Shown here: piece after piece, positions 7,226 to 14,372 of the stretch | Numbering within the stretch: position 1 is the first letter of the stretch | How the letters are laid out: each line of letters starts with the position of its first letter | Source of the DNA: SZUA-584 sp050943225 | GTDB taxonomy: Bacteria; Bacillota; Clostridia; Christensenellales; SZUA-584 | Assembly (NCBI GenBank): GCA_050943225.1 | Contig: JBMNOT010000018.1 | Span: 1 to 16,035 of the forward strand | Length of the DNA stretch: 16,035 nucleotides | Direction: 5' to 3' | The notes under the pieces: generated by a model | The model's database searches: none | Told to the model about the DNA's origin: nothing | The model's input: the letters and a program-made list of their open reading frames with translations, nothing else | Program-made: the position numbers and the translations under genes

Positions 7226-7261
7226 CCAACAAAAAAAGGCCGGTTGGCCTTTTATTGTTGG
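7226..7261. terminator. Bidirectional Rho-independent terminator between convergent genes
   Basis: Two 16-base arms (7226-7241 and 7246-7261) pair with a single A-A mismatch around a GGTT loop. The inner part is a GC-rich GGCC stem flanked by A and T runs. Read on the minus strand the hairpin ends in seven T residues; on the plus strand it ends in TTTTATTG. It serves the unknown gene on the plus strand and the ferredoxin gene on the minus strand. Confidence 0.9.
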
Positions 7262-7270
7262 TGTTGAGTT

Positions 7271-7441
7271 TCAGCCCTGCTCAATGGCTTCGCTGGGACA
7301 TGTATCCACACACGAGCCACAGTCGATGCAGACGTCCGGGTTGATCTCATACTTATCGCTGCCCTCGGAAATCGCTTCCACGGGGCATTCGCTGGCGCAC
7401 GCACCGCAAGAGACACACGCGTCCGTAATGATGTAAGCCAC
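7271..7441 (-). CDS. 2[4Fe-4S] clostridial-type ferredoxin
   Basis: A 56-residue small electron carrier (M/V-AYIITDACVSCGAC...) with two complete C-x2-C-x2-C-x3-C-P motifs: Cys9, 12, 15, 19 and Cys38, 41, 44, 48. Each set of four cysteines is split between two cubane clusters, as in the classic Clostridium ferredoxins. The protein is cytoplasmic and would serve hydrogenases, pyruvate:ferredoxin oxidoreductase or similar enzymes. I chose GTG 7441-7439 because GGAGG (complement of 7452-7456) lies 10 bases upstream and the resulting protein matches the usual 55-56 residue length. An ATG upstream at 7495 lies inside the promoter and cannot be the start. The gene is monocistronic, with its own promoter and terminator. 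Confidence 0.96.
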   Translation of the reverse strand: MAYIITDACVSCGACASECPVEAISEGSDKYEINPDVCIDCGSCVDTCPSEAIEQG

Positions 7442-7474
7442 TAAATCTTCACCTCCGTCTTGGTATACACAGAC

Positions 7475-7503
7475 ATTGTAATCATATGTATACAAAAAAG
7501 CAA
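7475..7503 (-). promoter_or_regulatory. Sigma-A promoter of the ferredoxin gene
   Basis: On the minus strand, TTGCTT (7503-7498) and TACAAT (7480-7475) are separated by exactly 17 bases. Transcription would begin about 25-30 bases before the GTG start codon. Confidence 0.7.
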
Positions 7504-7551
7504 CAACGGATTACTACAAATTCCGATAAAATTCGCGCCAAGGCCGAACGA

Positions 7552-8442
7552 TCAGTCTTCGAGCAGCGCCTCGATATCTTCGTCGAGCTCCTCTTCGATT
7601 TCCGGTTCTTTTGGTGTCGGGGGCGCCGCCGAAATCTTGAACTTGACGTCATCCAGTCGGAAATTCTTGACGTCCACGCTTCCGTCCGGCAAAGCGAGCT
7701 TAACGCGCACTATTTCGGTAATCATGTTGTTCTCCAGCACAACGCCTTCCCCGTCCGGCGTGGTCACCGCGCTGCCCACCTTGGGCATGCGCTGACGCAT
7801 CTGGGCATAGTGCTCCTGCTCGTAATTGAGGCAGCACATCAGCCGCCCGCACAGGCCGCTGATCTTGGTGGGCGAGAGCGACAGGTTCTGCTCCTTGGCC
7901 ATCTTGATTGACACGGGCGAAAAGTCGCCAAGGAAAGACGTGCAGCAGCACGCGCGGCCGCACGGCCCCAGGCCGCCCATCATCTTAGCCTCGTCCCGCA
8001 CCCCGATCTGGCGCAGCTCGATGCGTGTTTTGAACACGCCCGCGAGGTCCTTGACCAGCTCGCGGAAATCCACCCGGCCTTCCGCCGTAAAATAGAATAT
8101 GATTCTGGAGTTGTCAAACGTATATTCCACGTCGACAAGCTTCATCTCCAGCCCGTGTTTCTCGATCTTTTTTTGGCATATCTCCAGCGCTTCCTTTTCC
8201 TTGCGCTTGTTTTCCTCCACGCGCCTGTCGTCTTTAGCGGTGGCGCGGCGTATTACCGTTTTGAGCGGTGTCACGATATCATTATCGGAGACTTCCTTGT
8301 CCACGATCACCACTTCGCCGTATTCCATGCCGCGTGAGGTTTCCACGATGACGTGATCGCCTTCTGTCAGTTTCAGGTCGCCGGGGGAGAAGTAGTAGAC
8401 CTTCCCGACGCGTTTAAACCGCACGCCTATTACTTTTGCCAT
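7552..8442 (-). CDS. ricT: PSP1-domain protein RicT (YaaT), Y-complex subunit
   Basis: A 296-residue homologue of Bacillus subtilis YaaT/RicT. In Bacillus this protein, with RicA and RicF, forms the Fe-S-containing Y complex that assists RNase Y in mRNA maturation and influences sporulation, competence and biofilm formation. The PSP1 region is clear, including the segment DNSRIIFYFTAEGRVDFRELVKDLA (110-134). The cysteine block GPCGRACCC (159-167) and Cys198, Cys203 and Cys204 (GLCGRLMCC) correspond to the conserved ligands proposed to bind [4Fe-4S]. The extreme C-terminus is a very acidic tail (EPEIEEELDEDIEALLED). The start ATG 8442 lies inside the end of holB (13-base overlap), so the two are probably translationally coupled. 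It is the last gene of the operon; no clear terminator is seen after it. Confidence 0.93.
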   Translation of the reverse strand: MAKVIGVRFKRVGKVYYFSPGDLKLTEGDHVIVETSRGMEYGEVVIVDKEVSDNDIVTPLKTVIRRATAKDDRRVEENKRKEKEALEICQKKIEKHGLEMKLVDVEYTFDNSRIIFYFTAEGRVDFRELVKDLAGVFKTRIELRQIGVRDEAKMMGGLGPCGRACCCTSFLGDFSPVSIKMAKEQNLSLSPTKISGLCGRLMCCLNYEQEHYAQMRQRMPKVGSAVTTPDGEGVVLENNMITEIVRVKLALPDGSVDVKNFRLDDVKFKISAAPPTPKEPEIEEELDEDIEALLED

Positions 8443-9377
8443 CTATTTTTTTCCTCCAGTAAACAAAAAAGCATCCTCTCTGCGGTCAACCGGAAATTGA
8501 CCGGAGATAAGAACCGTCTTTCCGTATCTAGTATGACATTTATCATATTACTAATTGCGCCGCTTGTAAAGCGATTCGCCGCGTCGCAAATATCGCCCAG
8601 ATAGTCGACATTGGCAACATAGCCCGCATCGCGCGTCTTCATGAACACGAGGATGTCGCGCAGATACGACTGCATGATGCAGAGCAGCAGTATGATATGC
8701 TCTTTATTATTCTCCAGGAAATCCGCGAATACGCTGATGGCCATATTGTTCTGCCGCAGCAGCTTCTGGCAGAGCGCAATTACCTCTGCGCGCCGGGCCA
8801 GAAGATCAGCGTCGTCCTTGATGCGCCGGGCTTCGTCGGGAAAGCCGCCCGAAAGATCGGAGAGTATGCGGGCGGTGGCGTCGTCCACCGACAGGGCTTT
8901 GGCGATGGTGTGCGGTGCGTTGGAACCGGGCATCAGCGGCACGATGGCGCAGCGCGACGCAATGGTGGGCAGCACGCCGCAGACGCTGCGCGCGGACAAA
9001 ATAAACACTGTACCGGACGGCGGCTCCTCCAGCGTCTTCAGCAGGCTGTTGGCAGCCTGGACAGGCATGTCGTCTGCACCTTCAATGACCACCACCTTGC
9101 GCGGCGCTTCATACGGCTGCTCCGCGACGAAGGCGAGCGCGTCGCGCAGCTCCGCGATTTTGGGCGCGGTCAGGCGCAGTATATCCACATGGCCTTCCAG
9201 CACCTTGCGGCAGTCCACGCAAGCACCGCAGCCGCCGTTTTTGCAGCAGAGCCGCATTAAAAACGCGTCGATGAATCGCCGGGCCACCAGCGGCCGGCTG
9301 CATATGATGAGATAGGCGCCCAGCAGCTTTTCCCCGGACGCCGCATCCAGAAACAGGTCGCACGCAATACTGCTCAT
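8430..9377 (-). CDS. holB: DNA polymerase III delta' subunit (clamp loader)
   Basis: A 315-residue clamp-loader subunit that works with tau/gamma and delta to load the beta sliding clamp on DNA. Support comes from the zinc-module cysteines CCKNGGCGACVDC (44-56), the segment RKVVVIEGADDMPVQAANSLLKTLEEPP (93-120) with the conserved LEEPP, and the SRC motif (141-143) in TIASRCAIVPL. The C-terminal helical part is less conserved, as is usual. The segment where most homologues have a P-loop reads AYLIICSRPLVARRF (21-35) with no GxxGxGK, so nucleotide binding appears lost; Escherichia coli delta' also does not use ATP. The start codon overlaps the tmk stop (ATGA, 9374-9377), and holB followed by yaaT matches the Bacillus order. 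Confidence 0.92.
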   Translation of the reverse strand: MSSIACDLFLDAASGEKLLGAYLIICSRPLVARRFIDAFLMRLCCKNGGCGACVDCRKVLEGHVDILRLTAPKIAELRDALAFVAEQPYEAPRKVVVIEGADDMPVQAANSLLKTLEEPPSGTVFILSARSVCGVLPTIASRCAIVPLMPGSNAPHTIAKALSVDDATARILSDLSGGFPDEARRIKDDADLLARRAEVIALCQKLLRQNNMAISVFADFLENNKEHIILLLCIMQSYLRDILVFMKTRDAGYVANVDYLGDICDAANRFTSGAISNMINVILDTERRFLSPVNFRLTAERMLFCLLEEKNRWQK

Positions 9378-10000
9378 AGTATACCGGCGCTCACAAAGTA
9401 CGGCATCAGTTTTTGGAGAATGATCTCGCGCGTTTCAAACTTCGTACCGCGCGCGTCGATGGAGATAATTCCTTCGCCTTTCGAGAGCTGGGTGAAGCCG
9501 TCGAACACGCGCTGGTGGAAGCACAAATCCTCGCTCTCCAGCCGGTCGTGCACCTTGTTCTCGTTCATGCGCTCAAAAGCGCGTTCCGGCGGGACGTTGA
9601 TGAATACCGTGACATCGGGCATGCAGCCGTCTATCGCCGGATTGTTGATCTGCCAGACCAGATCCGTGCCCAGCCCGCGGCCGTAGCCCTGATAGGCCAG
9701 CGATGAGTGGATAAAGCGGTCGCACAGCACCACGCGGCCTGCATCCAGCGCGGGGCGTATCACCTGGCGCACGTGTGCGGCACGCGCCGCGGCGTACAGC
9801 AGCGCCTCGGTGACGCCGTCCATCTCGCTCTCCTTATCCAGCAGCAGCTCACGGATTTTCTCCGCCATGGGGCAGCCGCCCGGCTCGCGCGTGCGCACCA
9901 CGGGAACGCCGCGCTCCTCCAAATATTCGGCGAGGAAACGCAGCTGCGTGGATTTGCCGCTGCCGTCCGCGCCCTCAAATGTGATAAACAGTCCTTTCAT
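9374..10000 (-). CDS. tmk: Thymidylate kinase (dTMP kinase)
   Basis: A 208-residue cytoplasmic enzyme converting dTMP to dTDP with ATP, essential for dTTP supply. The P-loop is GADGSGKST (10-18), followed by the TREPGG motif (37-42) and the DR motif in LCDRFIHSSLAYQGYGRG (92-109). A LID-like region, RMNENKVHDRLESED (144-158), follows. Length and motif spacing are normal for the family. The start ATG 10000 overlaps the stop of the HAD gene by 4 bases, and its own stop overlaps the holB start by 4 bases, so translation is coupled through the operon. In Bacillus, yaaQ and yaaR lie between tmk and holB; here they are missing. Confidence 0.97.
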   Translation of the reverse strand: MKGLFITFEGADGSGKSTQLRFLAEYLEERGVPVVRTREPGGCPMAEKIRELLLDKESEMDGVTEALLYAAARAAHVRQVIRPALDAGRVVLCDRFIHSSLAYQGYGRGLGTDLVWQINNPAIDGCMPDVTVFINVPPERAFERMNENKVHDRLESEDLCFHQRVFDGFTQLSKGEGIISIDARGTKFETREIILQKLMPYFVSAGIL

Positions 10001-10680
10001 GCTGTGCCCCCCAACAGTGCGGCGAGGTCCGCCGTGGTGTCCACGAGGTAGTCGGGGGCGCAGTCCATCAGCTCCTCGCGGTCGCCGTAGCCGTAGAGCA
10101 CGCCCACGGTATCGATGCCCACCGCGCGGCCGCCCAGTATGTCGTGACTACGGTCGCCCACCATCACGGAACCGGACGGCGCGCCGCCCAGACGGCGCAT
10201 GGCGTATTCCAGCACCTGCGTTTTATCGAATATGCCCTCCTCATGGCGTGCGCCGAACACCGCGTCAAAGTAGTCCAGAAGCCCATACCGCTCGAGTATG
10301 GGCATCGCCATGGCCTCGGGCTTGGACGTGGCGACATACAGCGCCTTGCCGGACGACTTGATGGCGCGCAGCGCGTCCTCGATGCCGTCATAAAGCCGGC
10401 TTTCATACATGCCCTTGGAGAGGTAGTATTCGCGGTAGTAGGCGTAAATCCTTGCCGCTTCTTCTTCCGGAAAACCGTATGCGTTGATGAGATGCATCTT
10501 GATGGGCGGCCCCACAAACGCGTGGATGCAGGCCTCGTCATTCTCCTCGTAGCCTGCCTTTTCAAACATATAGCGCACCGCATTCATGCACCCCTCGCCG
10601 GACTCCGTGATGGTGCCGTCGAGGTCGATGAAAACGGCCTTGTAAAAACCGCTGTCCTTACCTGTGATGTTGTGAATCAT
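9997..10680 (-). CDS. HAD-superfamily phosphatase (Gph/PpaX-like)
   Basis: A 227-residue haloacid dehalogenase-type phosphatase. Motif I is FIDLDGT (17-23) with nucleophile Asp19 and acid/base Asp21, motif II is ATS (117-119), motif III Lys153 lies in FDKTQVL, and motif IV is GDRSHD (175-180) with Asp176 and Asp180. The helical cap between motifs I and II (about 30-95) places it with the phosphoglycolate phosphatase/pyrophosphatase PpaX subfamily. The true substrate (phosphoglycolate, pyrophosphate, a nucleotide or sugar phosphate) cannot be read. It is joined by 4-base overlaps to the decarboxylase upstream and tmk downstream, an insertion compared with the Bacillus yaaO-tmk order. A role in nucleotide housekeeping is possible by context only. 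Confidence 0.92.
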   Translation of the reverse strand: MIHNITGKDSGFYKAVFIDLDGTITESGEGCMNAVRYMFEKAGYEENDEACIHAFVGPPIKMHLINAYGFPEEEAARIYAYYREYYLSKGMYESRLYDGIEDALRAIKSSGKALYVATSKPEAMAMPILERYGLLDYFDAVFGARHEEGIFDKTQVLEYAMRRLGGAPSGSVMVGDRSHDILGGRAVGIDTVGVLYGYGDREELMDCAPDYLVDTTADLAALLGGTA

Positions 10681-12071
10681 TTTCGCTCCTTGTAGACCGA
10701 GATGTATTCGCCCTCCGCTCCGAAGACATCAAAGCCCTGCTTGATGGCTTCCAGCAGATAGCCCGCAATTTCCTGCGAAATCTGCTGGCCGCGCCCCACC
10801 ACCGCTTCAGCCGGCGGGTAAACGCCCGCCGTAACTGCGGAGATAAGGCCCACGGCTTTGTCGATGCGGACTTTCTCTATATTACCCCAAAACCGCGCGT
10901 TTTGTATATACTTTGTGGCTTTGGGCATGGCATATGGTGAAAACGTCACGGGGCGCTTCTGGATACGCTCGATGGACTTGAGCATTTCGTACATCCGGTC
11001 CAGATGGGCGGCTGTGGTGCCTACCGACAGCATCAGCAACAAATTTTTCAGGTCCGCAGCTTCCACATGGATGCCCTGCCGCGCGAGCATGGCTTTTATG
11101 GCGAGGCCGGTATAGCCCGAGTCGGACACGTCCACCACGACCTTCAGCGGGTCTCTGGCGGCCATGTCGGGCACGTTGATCTCCGGACAATAGAATCCGG
11201 GCAGCAGGTTGACCAGTTCCTCGAAGCGGCGCGCCAGCGTGTTGACGCGCAGCATCTCCGACTCGCCCTTGTCGCGCATGTAGGCATGGACATAGTCCAG
11301 CGAGCCCAGCAGCAGATACGACGGGCTGGTGGTTTGGAACGACCGCAGCGAGCGCAGCACCTCCTCCTGGTCTACCAGAGCGTTTTTGCCCACATACAGG
11401 CAGGCGCACTGGTTCATGGCAGGCAGCATCTTATGCGCGCTTTCCACCCAGACGTCCGCGCCGGCTCGGCCGGGCGGCGTGGGCAGGAAGGCCGAATAGG
11501 CGAAATGAGCACCGTGCGCCGCGTCCACCAGCAGCGGAACGCCCGATTTGTGCGCGATCTCCGCGATGGCCTCGATGTCGCAGCAAAGGCCGAAATAGTT
11601 GGGGTAGGTGATAAACACGGCGGCCGCGTCGCGGTGGAGCTTGAGCGCGCTCCGGACGTCCGCGGGACGGATGACGCCGGGGTAATCCCCGCCCGGCGGC
11701 GGGTCGAGGTAAACGGGCTGGATGCCGAAGGTGAACACCGCGTTTGCGGCGCTTAAGTGCACGCCGCGCGGGAAGATCACCTTCTTGCCCCGGAACATGG
11801 ACAGCATGGCCAGAATGCCGGTGGTGGAGCCGCCCGTGATATAGGCTGCGATATCAGCACCCACGTATTCAGCGTGCAGCGCCTGGCTCTTCTGGATTGC
11901 GCCCGCGGGCATGATGAGGTTGTCCGCACCCGGCAGTTCGGTGATGTCGTACCAGAGCATCTCACCGCCAAAATAGCCGGTATCGCCCTTGTGACCCGGC
12001 ATGCATAGGCGTACACGTGCGGTGTCCGCCACGGCGGCCATCGCATCCATGATGGGCGTCTGCCTGTTCAT
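10677..12071 (-). CDS. Orn/Lys/Arg decarboxylase-family PLP enzyme (YaaO/SpeA-like)
   Basis: A 464-residue cytoplasmic fold-type I PLP enzyme of the group that decarboxylates arginine, lysine or ornithine to agmatine, cadaverine or putrescine. PGHKG (25-29) is the family's N-terminal motif. TGGSTTG (79-85) contributes to cofactor phosphate binding, DAAHGAHF (183-190) supplies the Asp and His that contact the pyridine ring, and SAHKMLPAMNQ (211-221) places the Schiff-base Lys214. Bacillus homologues usually read SVHKTLP at that site. The length is similar to the short Bacillus YaaO/SpeA form rather than the longer inducible enterobacterial enzymes. It heads the operon in front of the HAD gene and tmk. 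AGAGGTG lies before ATG 12071. Substrate specificity is not determinable. Confidence 0.92.
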   Translation of the reverse strand: MNRQTPIMDAMAAVADTARVRLCMPGHKGDTGYFGGEMLWYDITELPGADNLIMPAGAIQKSQALHAEYVGADIAAYITGGSTTGILAMLSMFRGKKVIFPRGVHLSAANAVFTFGIQPVYLDPPPGGDYPGVIRPADVRSALKLHRDAAAVFITYPNYFGLCCDIEAIAEIAHKSGVPLLVDAAHGAHFAYSAFLPTPPGRAGADVWVESAHKMLPAMNQCACLYVGKNALVDQEEVLRSLRSFQTTSPSYLLLGSLDYVHAYMRDKGESEMLRVNTLARRFEELVNLLPGFYCPEINVPDMAARDPLKVVVDVSDSGYTGLAIKAMLARQGIHVEAADLKNLLLMLSVGTTAAHLDRMYEMLKSIERIQKRPVTFSPYAMPKATKYIQNARFWGNIEKVRIDKAVGLISAVTAGVYPPAEAVVGRGQQISQEIAGYLLEAIKQGFDVFGAEGEYISVYKERK

Positions 12072-12118
12072 ATCGATCGCTCACCTCTTAAAGCGTTGTA
12101 TCTTAAGCATAAAGGCCC

Positions 12119-12147
12119 TTTTCTAATCGGGCGGAATATGAGATAAT
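12119..12147 (+). promoter_or_regulatory. Weak candidate promoter in the divergent intergenic region
   Basis: GATAAT (12142-12147) is a good -10 and TTTTCT (12119-12124) lies 17 bases upstream as a poor -35. It would drive the membrane protein gene at 12176. The opposite operon must also start within this roughly 100-base gap, but I saw no convincing minus-strand promoter there. Confidence 0.3.
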
Positions 12148-12175
12148 AGCCTTGCCCGCATAAAAAGGAGGCCTT

Positions 12176-12973
12176 ATGAAAAAGACGGAGCGCGAAAACA
12201 TGCTGCTGTTTTCCAAAGAGCTGGTGGCCGGTCTGCACCGGTACAGGCTCTATTTCACGCCCCTGTCGTCGCTGCGCGACGAGACACCGCGTGTCTTCAG
12301 GTTGCTCGTCAGAACGCCGTTCGCTTTCAACCGTTTTGAGCTGGGCCGTGTGTATACGCTGGTCTACAACAATATCTATATACTCTCCAGCGTGCCGCGG
12401 GAAGAGTTCAACCTGCAGGAGGAGGACTTCACCAAGTTGCTGCAGACGCGCGACCTTAAGTTCATGGACAAGAAGACGTCAGCGGCGCTGCGCTCGGTGG
12501 ATAAACCATATTTCGCCAAGGATCGCTATTATTCCTTCGCTGAAACAAAGGAAATTGTCAATTACCGGCCGGATTTTCTGACACGCCTCGCCATCGCAGT
12601 GTTTTCTGGTTTCATGACCGGCGTGGCGCTGCTGGGGCCGTTTGCGCTGTACGCCTGGATGCTCTACCTGCTCATCCGGGGGCAGCTTAATCTTGTCGGC
12701 TTTTCGACGCGTTCGCTCGTGCTGCCCATCATGGGCATCGGCGCGCTGCCTGTCACAATATTCATCATGTCTTTGCTGTTTGCGCTCAGCGAGCTGGCGC
12801 TGCTGCGCATCGATTTTACCAAGGGCAGCATATTAAAGAAGTATACGCTGGCCTGGGGCGGTATACGAAAGAGCATTTACCTTGAGCCCAGCGATATCCG
12901 GTACATCAAAAAATTCGGCATCGCCGCCGGAGCCGTGCTCGCGGTGTCGATTATTCTGTCGCTTCTGGTTTAG
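12176..12973 (+). CDS. Hypothetical membrane protein with three predicted spans
   Basis: A 265-residue protein of unknown family. Residues 1-135 are soluble and mixed, containing the segment VYTLVYNNIYILSSVPREEF and a basic KKTSAALRSVDK stretch. Hydrophobic spans follow at about 138-167, 180-210 and 246-265, the last ending the protein. The start ATG 12176 has a strong AAGGAGG (12165-12171), although the 4-base spacing is short. It is divergent from the decarboxylase operon. Its stop codon lies inside the convergent gene at 12951-13445, giving a 23-base tail-to-tail overlap. A regulatory or envelope role is possible but nothing in the sequence fixes it. Confidence 0.8.
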   Translation: MKKTERENMLLFSKELVAGLHRYRLYFTPLSSLRDETPRVFRLLVRTPFAFNRFELGRVYTLVYNNIYILSSVPREEFNLQEEDFTKLLQTRDLKFMDKKTSAALRSVDKPYFAKDRYYSFAETKEIVNYRPDFLTRLAIAVFSGFMTGVALLGPFALYAWMLYLLIRGQLNLVGFSTRSLVLPIMGIGALPVTIFIMSLLFALSELALLRIDFTKGSILKKYTLAWGGIRKSIYLEPSDIRYIKKFGIAAGAVLAVSIILSLLV

Positions 12974-13445
12974 CGGCGCCGCACTTTTGTTCTATCAAAT
13001 CAATCAGAGCCGGGGTGGGGCTGAAAAACATGCCCGCCTCATCGCCGCTGCCTTGCCTGTATACAACGTAAGTTACACCGCGCCGGCGGGAACGGAAAGT
13101 AAGCCGCTGGAGCCGCATTCCCCGGGGCTTTTCCGGCCCAATATGCAATATGTTTTTCAGACGGATGCGCAGCAGCTCGCGGCTGCGGTCGCCGAGATAG
13201 CGCTCCACGATCAGTTCGCCGTTCGCCACGCGGTATTCATATTCCGTCAGCCACCGGCGCACGATAATAACGCCCAGCACAATAAGCAGCGCATAGGCGA
13301 TGTATTGATGGTAGTAACGCAAACCCAGCGCGTCCGCCACGATGAACACGGCAGTATATATCAGCAGGATGCCGGCAACCAGGCCCAGCACCACCAGCAA
13401 GCCCAAAGGTGTAGATAATTTTTTTCGGCTTAGCCTTTCTTTCAT
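12951..13445 (-). CDS. Small membrane protein with PH-like (bPH/YdbT-type) domain
   Basis: A 164-residue protein with an N-terminal basic stretch (MKERLSRKKL), two transmembrane helices at about 13-37 and 47-64, and a cytoplasmic domain of about 90 residues. That domain (EYEYRVANGELIVERYLGDRSRELLRIRLKNILHIGP ... VTYVVYR ... MFFSPTPALIDLIEQ) has the strand pattern of bacterial PH-like domains found behind two helices in small membrane proteins. The function of such proteins is largely unknown. I chose ATG 13445 because AAGGAG is just upstream; the frame is open further but the upstream part overlaps the promoter. Its 3' end overlaps the convergent gene at 12176-12973. The PH-like assignment is moderate. 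Confidence 0.78.
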   Translation of the reverse strand: MKERLSRKKLSTPLGLLVVLGLVAGILLIYTAVFIVADALGLRYYHQYIAYALLIVLGVIIVRRWLTEYEYRVANGELIVERYLGDRSRELLRIRLKNILHIGPEKPRGMRLQRLTFRSRRRGVTYVVYRQGSGDEAGMFFSPTPALIDLIEQKCGAAKPEATE

Positions 13446-13490
13446 GGCTCTCCTTCGCATAGGTATGATTGATGAAAGACCATCGTTTCT

Positions 13491-13519
13491 ATTATAGTCG
13501 GGCGGCGCGGTAAGCGCAA
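13491..13519 (-). promoter_or_regulatory. Sigma-A promoter of the small PH-like membrane protein gene
   Basis: On the minus strand, TTGCGC (13519-13514) and a perfect TATAAT (13496-13491) are spaced by 17 bases. It lies about 45 bases before ATG 13445 and excludes the longer upstream start for that gene. Confidence 0.75.
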
Positions 13520-13601
13520 CGCCGATTCGACGAAAATCGCGCAGGAATGGCGGGCCTGCTTTCGCGGCTTGGCAGCCCGGCATGAGGCGGCGCCTTCGTG
13601 T

Positions 13602-13630
13602 TTGACAGGGCTTAGGGCAGCGGCTATACT
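13602..13630 (+). promoter_or_regulatory. Strong sigma-A promoter of the ABC-2 operon
   Basis: A perfect -35 TTGACA (13602-13607) and TATACT (13625-13630) are separated by exactly 17 bases. Transcription would start near 13637, leaving a short leader before the ATPase gene. No extra operator symmetry is obvious, which suggests constitutive expression. Confidence 0.85.
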
Positions 13631-13663
13631 CAGAGGTAATATCAGGAAGAGGGTGGATGTGCT

Positions 13664-14350
13664 TTGGTGAGGGCGACGGGGCTTTGCCGGGATTATGGCA
13701 AGATCCGTTTTTTGGATAGTGTCAGCCTTCAGGTACAGGCTGGTCAGGCGCTCGCGGTGGTGGGCGAAAACGGCGCGGGAAAGACCACGTTGCTGAAGAT
13801 TTTGGCGACGGCATCCCGGCCGGACGCGGGCGAACTCATCATCGGCGGCGTGGACGCGCTGAAGAACCCGGCGGGCGCGCGCGCGATGATCGGCTATGTG
13901 CCGCAGGGCATTGCGCTGATGCAGGAGCTGACGGTGCGCGACAACCTGCGCTACTGGATGAGGCCGGGGGACGAGACAGCCTACCGCTGGACGCTGGACG
14001 TAACTGGTCTGGCCGATGTGGAGAAAAAGAAGGTATCCCGGCTGTCGGGCGGCATGCAGCGGCGGCTCAATATCGGCGCGTCGCTGGTAACCCGGCCGCG
14101 CGTGCTGATACTCGACGAGCCGCTGGCCGGTGTAGACGCGGAAAACCGGGTGCGGATCATGGCGGTGCTCAGGCAGCTGAAAGAAGCGGGCGCGGCGATC
14201 ATTTTCACCAGCCATTACATCGACGAACTGGACATTCTGGCCGACGGCATGCTGGCTTTGAAGAACGGCGTTGTTACCTACAGCGGCGGCATCAGCTTTC
14301 CGCAGGAGAGCGGCGGTCTGGCGGGCGCGGTCAGGCGTTATACCGCGTAA
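13664..14350 (+). CDS. ABC transporter ATP-binding protein (CcmA/ABC-2 exporter type)
   Basis: A 228-residue nucleotide-binding subunit, predicted to power the membrane component that starts at 15756. Walker A is GENGAGKT (34-41), the Q-loop glutamine is in YVPQG (78-82), the signature is LSGGMQRRLNIG (127-138), Walker B is VLILDEPLAGVD (147-158), and the H-loop is His184 in FTSHY. It is a single short ABC domain of the kind paired with ABC-2 permeases for drugs, lipids or polymers. The start is uncertain: TTG 13664 has GGTGG 7 bases upstream, while GTG 13667 directly follows and is also plausible. The next gene begins 22 bases downstream, so the two are co-transcribed. Confidence 0.93.
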   Translation: MVRATGLCRDYGKIRFLDSVSLQVQAGQALAVVGENGAGKTTLLKILATASRPDAGELIIGGVDALKNPAGARAMIGYVPQGIALMQELTVRDNLRYWMRPGDETAYRWTLDVTGLADVEKKKVSRLSGGMQRRLNIGASLVTRPRVLILDEPLAGVDAENRVRIMAVLRQLKEAGAAIIFTSHYIDELDILADGMLALKNGVVTYSGGISFPQESGGLAGAVRRYTA

Positions 14351-14372
14351 GACAGGGCAGGGAGGGCCGGCG

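Noticed and set aside
7514..7551. A possible terminator for the minus-strand operon just after ricT.
   Set aside because: Only a 4-bp TTCG/CGAA pairing with a short T stretch is present, too weak to call; transcripts may run on into the ferredoxin gene.
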